From positions 1 through 12,336 of the forward strand of contig CAAGLJ010000056.1 in assembly GCA_900770785.1 (NCBI GenBank): a stretch of 12,336 nucleotides of DNA, read 5' to 3'. Shown one piece after another: positions 1 to 6,452 of the stretch; position 1 is the stretch's first letter; every line of letters starts with the position of its first letter. The translations under genes and the position numbers were made by a program. The DNA is from Lachnospiraceae bacterium. Its GTDB lineage: Bacteria; Bacillota; Clostridia; Lachnospirales; Lachnospiraceae. The notes under the pieces were generated by a model, which saw only the letters and a list, made by a program, of their open reading frames with translations, searched no databases and was not told the DNA's origin.

Positions 1-190
1 TAACTTACAGGATGTCGGAAAAAATGTGCATCGGTAATGTCCAAAGCAGAGAAAAAAGCAAAAAATATGAAAAGTTATTCACATGAGCTTCAATGGTGAT
101 CATACAATTCACAAAAACCAGTATTCTGTGTGAAAAAGTCATTTGAAGAGTTAAAAAAAAATCAGCACTTTTACAACGACTTTTTTATTT

Positions 191-212
191 AGTTCAGCCG
201 GAAGGCTGAACT
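191..212. other. 9-bp perfect hairpin in the gene-free 5' region
   Basis: Two 9-base arms (AGTTCAGCC at 191-199 and GGCTGAACT at 204-212) pair perfectly around a GGAA loop. On the + strand no T-run follows, and on the - strand the 3' flank is A-rich, so it does not read as a standard intrinsic terminator in either direction. It could be a protein-binding palindrome or a 5'-UTR structure for the lipoprotein gene downstream. The rest of 1-320 holds no convincing gene. It is AT-rich, with A-runs and T-runs around 150-190 and 231-266. Confidence 0.5.
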
Positions 213-320
213 GTTACAATAAATGACATTAAAAAAAGAGGATATATTGCTCTTTTTCTCTTTTTATGATATGTTATAGAAGCCAAAAGGTAATAATTCT
301 TTATGAGAAGGGAGAAAAAG

Positions 321-1226
321 ATGAAACTATTAAAGAAAGTAAGTGTAACAGCAGGATTAGTTACTATGCTGGCTTTTGCTGCAGCCTGTGGAAAAGACGG
401 GGCAGCCAGTGCAGTACAGCAGGAGCAGAGCTCTGCTGCAGCAGAGGCTCAGAAGGAGATGACCCCGCAGGAACGTTATGAGGCCATGAGTGCGCTTCAG
501 GAAAACGTTACAAGCATGGATGCCAGGGTAATTGTGGATATGGACATGACTTTGGCCGGCCAGAATGTAAAATCGGTTACCGACATGAGAATGACTTCAT
601 TTGTAGAACCATTCAAAACAAGAATGGAAATGAATATAGACATGGGTGATCTGGGAACTGAAAGCAGCCAGGTGTACATTGAGGTTACAGAGGATAATAA
701 AGGCATGATTTATATGTACGATGGAACCTCATGGACGAGTCAGGAGGAACCGGCACTGGGCGTGCTTATGGAGCAGTATGATGCAAGAAGCAGTGTGGGA
801 GCATATGTAGAAGGTCTTTCCGATCTTGCCGAAGCCGGAAGAGAACAGATTAACGGAAGGGAAACGGTAAAACTTACCGGAGCCGTTAAAGGCGAAGAGC
901 TGAAGCAGAGCATACTGGAAACAGGCTCTCTGGAAAGTCTGCAGGGCTTATTTGATCAGGAACAGATAAGCAGCCTGTTTGATGGTCTTGAAAACGAAAA
1001 TTCATATGTTGAGCTTTGGGTTGATGCTGAGACGAACGAAATGGTAAAATATACCCAGGACATGACCGGTGTAATGAATAAACTTTATGAGAATATTTCA
1101 GCATTGCTGCCGGAAATGGAAGGATATGAGATGGAAATGTCTGTTGGAAAGATGGTTGTTACCATTGAAGATCTTGTATTTGATAATGTAGAGGATTTTG
1201 AAATTCCAGCAGAGGCAAAGCAGTAA
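321..1226 (+). CDS. Secreted lipoprotein, DUF6612/LppX-like
   Basis: Predicted 301-residue lipoprotein. The N-terminus has Lys residues, a hydrophobic stretch and a lipobox ending AFAAAC, so Cys23 should be lipidated and the protein anchored outside the membrane. After a short Ala/Gln/Glu-rich linker (about 24-50), the mature part alternates polar strands. It contains VDMDMTLAG and later VELWVDAETNEMVKY, a pattern typical of beta-rich lipid- or ligand-binding lipoproteins related to LppX/DUF6612; that family call is from pattern only. I chose ATG 321 over the in-frame ATG at 303 because GGAG at 311-314 lies 6 nt before it and the signal peptide then starts MKLLKK. The gene stands alone, with a terminator about 20 bp downstream. 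Ligand and role are unknown. Confidence 0.85.
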   Translation: MKLLKKVSVTAGLVTMLAFAAACGKDGAASAVQQEQSSAAAEAQKEMTPQERYEAMSALQENVTSMDARVIVDMDMTLAGQNVKSVTDMRMTSFVEPFKTRMEMNIDMGDLGTESSQVYIEVTEDNKGMIYMYDGTSWTSQEEPALGVLMEQYDARSSVGAYVEGLSDLAEAGREQINGRETVKLTGAVKGEELKQSILETGSLESLQGLFDQEQISSLFDGLENENSYVELWVDAETNEMVKYTQDMTGVMNKLYENISALLPEMEGYEMEMSVGKMVVTIEDLVFDNVEDFEIPAEAKQ

Positions 1227-1245
1227 CAGCCTGTGTAATTAATGA

Positions 1246-1284
1246 GGAGGTAAGTAATCTTGTGTTGCTTACCTCCGTTTTTTT
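1246..1284 (+). terminator. Intrinsic terminator after the lipoprotein gene
   Basis: Arms GGAGGTAAG (1246-1254) and CTTACCTCC (1268-1276) pair perfectly. The stem can extend three more pairs, one of them a G-T wobble, leaving a 7-nt loop. A run of seven T follows at 1278-1284. It begins 20 bp after the stop codon of the lipoprotein gene. Confidence 0.9.
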
Positions 1285-1318
1285 CGGCAATAAAGTACAG
1301 TGAGAATCGATAAGGCAG

Positions 1319-1347
1319 TTGTACTTTCTGTTAATTTATATTATAAT
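1319..1347 (+). promoter_or_regulatory. Sigma-A-type promoter for the chemoreceptor gene
   Basis: A perfect TATAAT at 1342-1347 is preceded, after 17 bp, by TTGTAC at 1319-1324, a weak -35 match (3 of 6). It lies about 70 bp upstream of the chemoreceptor start, in an AT-rich stretch just after the previous terminator. The -10 box is convincing; the -35 box is only tentative. Confidence 0.55.
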
Positions 1348-1418
1348 AAACAAACAGTTGACGATTTTATACGGTTATTGCAGCTAAGTACTAAGAAGAT
1401 GAAAGGGGTAATATACAT

Positions 1419-3137
1419 ATGACAAAGGAACAGAAAATTTCTCATGCGACTACGAAGTCCGGGAAAGGACTCAGCCAGTCGGAGCATTTAAGGAGGAATG
1501 TCAGACAGGTGTATATTATACTGGTGTTTGCAGTGGTTTCCCTGGTGGCGTTTATCCTGATTAGTATTTTTAATATCCGTATGCTGAATGAGGAAACGGA
1601 AACGGTTCGCTTTCTGAATCAGTATCGTCTGGGTTCAAAGGCGCTGACCGCAGCCGTCCAGTCCTATGCGGTTACCGGTGACAGGCAGTTTTATGATGCT
1701 TATATGCGGGAATTGGAAGTGGATAAAAACAGGGATATTGCCCGGGCCGGTTTGGAAGGAAACGATATTTCCGATGAGGAACGGGTAATGATGAATAACA
1801 TTGCCAGTATGTCCAATAATCTGGTTCCTCTGGAAACAGCAGCAATGGATGCTGTGGCAGCAGGGAATGAAGAGGCGGCAATCGCGGAGGTTTTTGGAAC
1901 TGAATATGAAGAGACTATCCAAAAGATAAACAGTCAGACGGAAGAAGTGATTTCTGCTGTGACAAACCGTTTGCAGAAAAAAGCCACTCGCCTGGAGATT
2001 ATCCAATACATCATGTGTTTACTTTTTGTACTCGACTTTATTGCCCTGATTCAGCTGGTAATAAGAACCATTCGCTTCGCCGAGAAAGAATTATTGATTC
2101 CGATCGTCAGAACAGCGGATATTCTGCATGAGTTTGCCCAGGGTAAATTGGGAGTGGATATGGAGGATTTACAGGGAGAAACCGGTGAAGTAGGACAGAT
2201 GGTGGAGTATCTTGCCTTTATGAAGCAGTACTTCATTGATATGATTGCCGACATATCCCAGGTATTGGAACAGATGGGTGAAGGTAACTATCTGGTGGAT
2301 GTGAACAAGGAGTATTTGGGAGATTTTCAGCAGATTAAGGTTTCCATAGAGGCTATTTTGGCTGGAACCAGAGAGACCCTTGTTTCTCTTAGAAACAGTG
2401 CCCAGGAGATAGACAGTGGATCAGACCAGCTGGCTAAGGCAGCTATGGAACTGGCGGAGGGCAGTACACAGCAGTCCACTCAGGTAGCAGAAATTGTAGA
2501 ATTGATCCGTCAGATGACCCGGTCCATGGAACAGCAGGTGAGGGAGGCTCAGGTTACAGTGGAAACCTCCACGCGGGCAAGTGAAAGCCTGGAGCGGGGC
2601 AACGAGAAGATGGAGAATCTGAAGACGGCCATCGCCGAAATTGCCAGATGCTCGGAGCAGATTGGCACCATTATTGCGACGATTGAGGATATTGCAAGTC
2701 AGACAAATCTGCTCTCTCTGAACGCAGCTATTGAAGCTGCAAGAGCAGGAGAGGCAGGACGCGGTTTCGCGGTAGTGGCAGAGCAGGTTAAGAGTCTGGC
2801 AGAGGAATCAGCGAAGGCTGCCGGAAAAACCAGGCTGTTAATTGAAACTACGGTGCAGGCAGTGGAAAAGGGAATTCAGTTTGCAGATGATACTGCTGTA
2901 AGTATGGCAGAGGTAATGGAAGGGGCCAAAATGTCTACCGATTTAATGACCAGAATGGCCCAGGACTTACAGAAGGAAGCGGAAAATATGCGTTCCATTG
3001 ACCAGAGTATTGGAGTAGTTTCAGAGGTGGTTGACAGTAACTCTGCTACTTCGGAAGAAACCGCCGCAATTAGCGAAGAGCAGTCGGCTCAGGTCACCAC
3101 TATGGTAGGCATGATGGAAAGATTTGTCGTTGAATAG
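1419..3137 (+). CDS. Methyl-accepting chemotaxis protein
   Basis: Transmembrane chemoreceptor of 572 residues that should signal to the CheA/CheW array. Domains in order: cytoplasmic N-terminus (1-30), TM1 (about 32-52), a helical extracellular sensor of about 140 residues resembling four-helix-bundle sensors, TM2 (about 194-216), HAMP (about 218-270), then a long coiled-coil signalling domain. The conserved signalling hairpin spans about 424-464 and includes DIASQTNLLSLNAAIEAARA and GRGFAVVAEQV. No C-terminal WxxxF-type CheR/CheB tether is present; the protein ends MMERFVVE. The start at 1419 has AAAGGGG about 10 nt upstream. No flagellar or che genes are beside it, and it has its own promoter and terminator, so it is probably a stand-alone receptor. 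The ligand cannot be told from sequence. Confidence 0.95.
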   Translation: MTKEQKISHATTKSGKGLSQSEHLRRNVRQVYIILVFAVVSLVAFILISIFNIRMLNEETETVRFLNQYRLGSKALTAAVQSYAVTGDRQFYDAYMRELEVDKNRDIARAGLEGNDISDEERVMMNNIASMSNNLVPLETAAMDAVAAGNEEAAIAEVFGTEYEETIQKINSQTEEVISAVTNRLQKKATRLEIIQYIMCLLFVLDFIALIQLVIRTIRFAEKELLIPIVRTADILHEFAQGKLGVDMEDLQGETGEVGQMVEYLAFMKQYFIDMIADISQVLEQMGEGNYLVDVNKEYLGDFQQIKVSIEAILAGTRETLVSLRNSAQEIDSGSDQLAKAAMELAEGSTQQSTQVAEIVELIRQMTRSMEQQVREAQVTVETSTRASESLERGNEKMENLKTAIAEIARCSEQIGTIIATIEDIASQTNLLSLNAAIEAARAGEAGRGFAVVAEQVKSLAEESAKAAGKTRLLIETTVQAVEKGIQFADDTAVSMAEVMEGAKMSTDLMTRMAQDLQKEAENMRSIDQSIGVVSEVVDSNSATSEETAAISEEQSAQVTTMVGMMERFVVE

Positions 3138-3168
3138 GAGAAGCAGTTCCCTGTATAATAGCAAAGAT

Positions 3169-3201
3169 AAGAAGCATATCTTTAAAGGTATGCTTCTTTT
3201 T
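3169..3201 (+). terminator. Intrinsic terminator after the chemoreceptor gene
   Basis: Arms AAGAAGCATA (3169-3178) and TATGCTTCTT (3189-3198) pair perfectly, with further pairing possible inside the loop. The 3' arm runs into a short T stretch to 3201. It sits 31 bp after the chemoreceptor stop codon and is followed directly by the leader of the epimerase gene. Confidence 0.85.
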
Positions 3202-3256
3202 ATAGAAAGGTAGCTGTGATGAAAAGGCTGCTAAAGCAGCAGAATGTGAGGAAAAG

Positions 3257-4165
3257 ATGGACAGAATTCTGGTAACAGGCGGAAGTGGGTTCTTGGGAAG
3301 CCGAATCTGCCGATACTTTGCAGGAGCAGAAAAAGGAGAGAGAAGGGTATTTGCACCCACCCGCAAAGAGATGGATTTTACCGATAGAGATATGGCAAAT
3401 GACTACATTTTATGGTGCAGGCCCAAAGTGATCTTTCACTGCGGAGGAATATCGGATACGGAATATGTGCGAACCCATCCTGAGGAAAGCTTCAGAATCA
3501 ATGTGGAAGGCACCCGGAATCTGGCTCAGATTACAGGGGAAATGAATATCCCCATGATTTTTACCAGCTCAGACTATGTTTATCAGGGAAAAACCATTGT
3601 AGGAAAAGAATATGATAAGAAGGTGGATGCCTTTCGGGAAGAGGAGGCCTGCCCGGAGCATGAATATGGCAGACAAAAGCTGGAAGCAGAAAAAATCTGT
3701 CTGGCCTGCAATCCTTTAGCGGTGGCTCTCCGACTTACCTGGATGTATGATTTGCCCGAGAAGAATCGGGCAGAAGGAAAAGAACTATCCAAAGATGGAT
3801 TACCCATAAAACAGAATCTTCTGACCAATTTGCTTAGGGCACAAAAGAAAAATCACCCCATTTCTTTTGCCCGCCATGAATATCGGGGGATTACCAATGT
3901 ATGGGATGTGATAAGGAATCTGGAAAAAGCCAGTAAATTGCCTTCCGGAAGCTATAATTTCGGATGTGACAATACTTTGCCAACCATAGAGGTGGCAAGG
4001 ATAGCTGCCCAAATACTGGGAATTTCTCCTAAGCTGATTGTTGAGGATAGAGAGCGCTTTGCGGACAGGCCCAGAAATATTACCATGTCCCTGGAGAAAT
4101 TAAGGCAGCAGGGAATTGAGTTTGAAAGTACTGTAGACGGTATAAAAAAACTGGAATACCTGTAG
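3257..4165 (+). CDS. NAD(P)-dependent epimerase/reductase, extended SDR (RmlD-like)
   Basis: Cytosolic 302-residue extended short-chain dehydrogenase, probably acting on a nucleotide sugar or related metabolite. The Rossmann dinucleotide-binding motif TGGSGFLG is at 7-14. An Asp after the second strand (D40, EMDFTD) and the TSSDYVY block (103-109, active-site Ser/Thr region) follow. The catalytic YxxxK is Y137-GRQ-K141. The C-terminal part has RmlD-like features (RHEYRGITNVWDVIRNL) and a NFGCDN segment. Overall it resembles dTDP-4-dehydrorhamnose reductase, but no rhamnose or other sugar-nucleotide genes lie nearby, so the substrate is open. GAGG at 3248-3251 is 5 nt before the ATG. No obvious promoter is seen between the preceding terminator and the start, so read-through or a weak promoter is possible. 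Confidence 0.88.
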   Translation: MDRILVTGGSGFLGSRICRYFAGAEKGERRVFAPTRKEMDFTDRDMANDYILWCRPKVIFHCGGISDTEYVRTHPEESFRINVEGTRNLAQITGEMNIPMIFTSSDYVYQGKTIVGKEYDKKVDAFREEEACPEHEYGRQKLEAEKICLACNPLAVALRLTWMYDLPEKNRAEGKELSKDGLPIKQNLLTNLLRAQKKNHPISFARHEYRGITNVWDVIRNLEKASKLPSGSYNFGCDNTLPTIEVARIAAQILGISPKLIVEDRERFADRPRNITMSLEKLRQQGIEFESTVDGIKKLEYL

Positions 4166-4206
4166 AACCCGGACTTTTCAGGGATTGTATTTTTTATGAT
4201 TCAACG

Positions 4207-4236
4207 TTGCCAATACTTGAACAGTAATGATACAAT
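4207..4236 (+). promoter_or_regulatory. Promoter for the phospholipase-transporter-GTPase-RsmF unit
   Basis: TTGCCA at 4207-4212 (5 of 6 to the -35 consensus), an 18-bp spacer, then TACAAT at 4231-4236 (5 of 6), with TGA just before it giving an extended -10 (TGnTACAAT). It lies about 80 bp upstream of the next start codon and is the best promoter seen ahead of the four co-directional genes. The remaining 5'-UTR to 4316 contains a strong SD, AGGAGG at 4304-4309. Confidence 0.7.
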
Positions 4237-4316
4237 GAAGAAGATTTGAGCCTTTTTGACCTATAGGGAAGGAAAAGAAGGCTATGACAAAAGAAATTCA
4301 GACAGGAGGATAGTTT

Positions 4317-5126
4317 ATGCCTTCAACATATGCCCACTATCGTATGGGACAGGAAGTGCGTCAGCAGCTTACAGGTTCGGTTCGGGAAGCAATTGAACAG
4401 TACCCTGATTTGTATAATATCGGGTTGCATGGCCCCGATTTGCTCTTTTATTATAAAGCATTAGGAAGAAATCATGTTAATTCTACCGGTGTTGAACTAC
4501 ATAAGCGCTCCGGCAGCTTTTTCTTCAAAGAGGCAGGAGAGATGATTCGGATGAAAGGGATGAATCCGGCACATCTGTCTCATGCCTATGGGTATCTTTG
4601 CCATTTCGCCCTGGATGTAACCTGCCATGGTTTTGTCAATGGGCAGATTAAGGATACGGGAGTGAAGCATCTGGCTCTGGAAAGTGAGCTGGACAGGCGG
4701 TTTTTACTGATGGATGGGAAAGACCCTGTAGCCACACTGGTCACCGGACATCTGATTCCCAGTGAAGAGACGGCTGGAGTAATTAAGGATTTTTATCCGG
4801 AACTGACCACGAAAGAGGTGTACAGATCCATAAAGGATATGGTTTTTTATCTGAACTTTCTGGTATCCCCCGGTAAAGTAAAAAGAGGCTTTATCGTTAA
4901 TGTATTAAAGCTGGCGGGCCAGTACGATCCCATTGGAGGACTTTTGATTCAGCGAGCAGAGAATCCGGCTGCCAGAGGAAGCGTTGACCATCTGCTTAAG
5001 CTATACGACAAGGGAAGAGGGCTGGCTATCCGGCTGATAAAGGAATATGAAGAATATTTAGCTGGAAAAAAAGAGCTGGATACAATTTATCGTTATAACT
5101 TTGAAACCGTTTTGACAGAAAAATAA
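4317..5126 (+). CDS. Zinc-dependent phospholipase C family protein
   Basis: A 269-residue protein resembling the zinc-dependent phospholipase C / S1-P1-like all-helical hydrolases (Pfam Zn_dep_PLPC). Likely metal ligands are spread in the usual order: H7 in TYAHYRMG, H38 and D41 in GLHGPD, H62, H89 and H96 with D100 in HAYGYLCHFALD, H104, and H118 with E122 in KHLALE. That these bind zinc is family-based inference. Unlike clostridial alpha-toxin it has no signal peptide, so it probably works inside the cell, and a toxin role is not supported. AGGAGG lies 7 nt before the ATG. It is the first gene of the unit leading to the transporter. The substrate is unknown; some relatives are annotated only as hypothetical hydrolases. 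Confidence 0.88.
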   Translation: MPSTYAHYRMGQEVRQQLTGSVREAIEQYPDLYNIGLHGPDLLFYYKALGRNHVNSTGVELHKRSGSFFFKEAGEMIRMKGMNPAHLSHAYGYLCHFALDVTCHGFVNGQIKDTGVKHLALESELDRRFLLMDGKDPVATLVTGHLIPSEETAGVIKDFYPELTTKEVYRSIKDMVFYLNFLVSPGKVKRGFIVNVLKLAGQYDPIGGLLIQRAENPAARGSVDHLLKLYDKGRGLAIRLIKEYEEYLAGKKELDTIYRYNFETVLTEK

Positions 5127-5139
5127 GGATTTGCAGCAG

Positions 5140-5180
5140 GGACTTTGAGCAGAGTACAAAGTCCTTAAGGGGTATGCCCC
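5140..5180 (+). other. Two stem-loops between phospholipase and transporter genes
   Basis: GGACTTTG (5140-5147) pairs perfectly with CAAAGTCC (5157-5164) around a 9-nt loop. A smaller GGGG/CCCC stem (5169-5172 with 5177-5180) follows at once. No T-run follows either, so this is not a classical terminator. It may be a processing or partial attenuation structure, or a Rho-independent site of low efficiency, inside a polycistronic mRNA. Confidence 0.5.
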
Positions 5181-5201
5181 AGCAGTAGAATGAGAGGAAA
5201 A

Positions 5202-6452
5202 ATGAAACTGACAAGGGAAGAAAGAAACTGGGTGTTGTATGATGTAGGGAACTCAGCCTTCACCATGCTGATTACCACTATCGTACCGATTTATTTTAAT
5301 CATTTGGCAGGCAGTGCAGGAATCTCGGCCGTGGATTATCTGGCCTACTGGGGATACGCGGCATCCATTACAACACTGATTGTGGCTCTTTTAGGACCGG
5401 TTTGTGGTTCGATAGCAGATACGAAGGGCTATAAGAAACCGATTTTCCTGGCTGCTCTTACCATAGGAGTCATCGGCTGCCTTTCTCTTGGATTGGCTAA
5501 ACAATGGCTGTTATTTCTGGTGATTTTCATTATCACTAAGGTGGGCTATTCCAGCAGTCTGATTTTTTACGATGCCATGCTTACGGATATAACCACAAAA
5601 GACCGTATGGATCAGGTATCTTCTCAGGGCTATGCATGGGGCTATATCGGCAGCTGTATTCCCTTCGTTCTTTCTCTGGCAGTTGTACTGGGCTCATCCA
5701 TCTTTGGCATGGACATGGCACAGGCTATGACGGTGGCCTTTATCATCACTGCCGTCTGGTGGGTGTCCATGACCCTTCCCCTGATGAAAATTTACAGACA
5801 GAAATACTATGTGGAAAAACAGCCCCAGGTAGTAAAGGAGAGCTTTAAACGTCTGGGCAGGACTTTTTCCAATGTAAAAAAAGAAAAGAAAATTTTTCTT
5901 TTTCTGCTGGCTTTCTTTTTTTATATTGATGGTGTTTACACCATTATTGATATGGCAACAGCCTATGGCTCTGCTTTGGGACTTGGCACCACTGGACTTC
6001 TTCTGGCGCTTCTGGTTACTCAGATCGTAGCCTTTCCCTTTGCTATTCTTTTTGGACGGCTGGCAAAAAAATATTCCGGGGATAAGCTGATTACGGTATG
6101 TATTGCAGCCTATTTCGGCATTGCCGTTTTTGCTTATTTTTTAACCAATCAGGTGCAGTTCTTTACCCTGGCCATTTTTGTGGGAATGTTTCAGGGAGGG
6201 ATACAGGCTCTGTCCCGCTCCTATTTTACCAAGATCATTCCGGCAGCACAGGCAGGAGAATACTTCGGGTTAATGGATATTTGCGGAAAGGGAGCTGCTT
6301 TTATGGGAACGGCGCTGGTCAGTGCCATATCCCAGGTTACCGGGAGCATGAATAAGGGTGTAGGAACAATAGCAGTCCTTTTCATTATTGGTTTGATTTT
6401 CTTTCGGCTGTCGGTAAAGGCAGAGGAGAATGGTGAAGAGGAAAGGGTATGA
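5202..6452 (+). CDS. MFS transporter, UMF1 (Atg22-like) family
   Basis: Polytopic inner-membrane carrier with about 12 hydrophobic segments, 416 residues from the chosen start. UMF1-type hallmarks: the opening EERNWVLYDVGNSAF, the SIADTKGYKKP loop after the second helix, FFFYIDGVYTIIDMA in the second half, and QALSRSYFTKIIP with EYFGLMDICGKGAAFMG near the end. Related proteins are generally annotated as MFS permeases of unknown substrate; the Atg22 branch exports amino acids from yeast vacuoles. I prefer ATG 5202 over the in-frame ATG at 5190 because GAGAGG at 5192-5197 precedes it, with a shortish spacing of 4 nt. The last codons overlap the start of the GTPase gene (ATGA), which suggests translational coupling. 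The substrate cannot be predicted. Confidence 0.9.
   Translation: MKLTREERNWVLYDVGNSAFTMLITTIVPIYFNHLAGSAGISAVDYLAYWGYAASITTLIVALLGPVCGSIADTKGYKKPIFLAALTIGVIGCLSLGLAKQWLLFLVIFIITKVGYSSSLIFYDAMLTDITTKDRMDQVSSQGYAWGYIGSCIPFVLSLAVVLGSSIFGMDMAQAMTVAFIITAVWWVSMTLPLMKIYRQKYYVEKQPQVVKESFKRLGRTFSNVKKEKKIFLFLLAFFFYIDGVYTIIDMATAYGSALGLGTTGLLLALLVTQIVAFPFAILFGRLAKKYSGDKLITVCIAAYFGIAVFAYFLTNQVQFFTLAIFVGMFQGGIQALSRSYFTKIIPAAQAGEYFGLMDICGKGAAFMGTALVSAISQVTGSMNKGVGTIAVLFIIGLIFFRLSVKAEENGEEERV

Noticed and set aside
5..103. 32-codon minus-strand ORF at the left edge (MITIEAHVNNFSYFLL...)
   Set aside because: No SD, low-complexity AT-rich DNA, no recognisable family.
191..212. Intrinsic terminator of an upstream gene
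   Set aside because: No T-run follows the stem on either strand.
1291..1313. Sigma-28-type promoter (TAAA ... CGATAA) for the chemoreceptor gene
   Set aside because: The spacer is only about 11 bp versus the usual 14-16, and a perfect TATAAT lies downstream.
4284..4313. 9-codon leader ORF ending in the SD of the phospholipase gene (MTKEIQTGG)
   Set aside because: Short enough to be chance; no regulatory codon run or hairpin pair supports attenuation.
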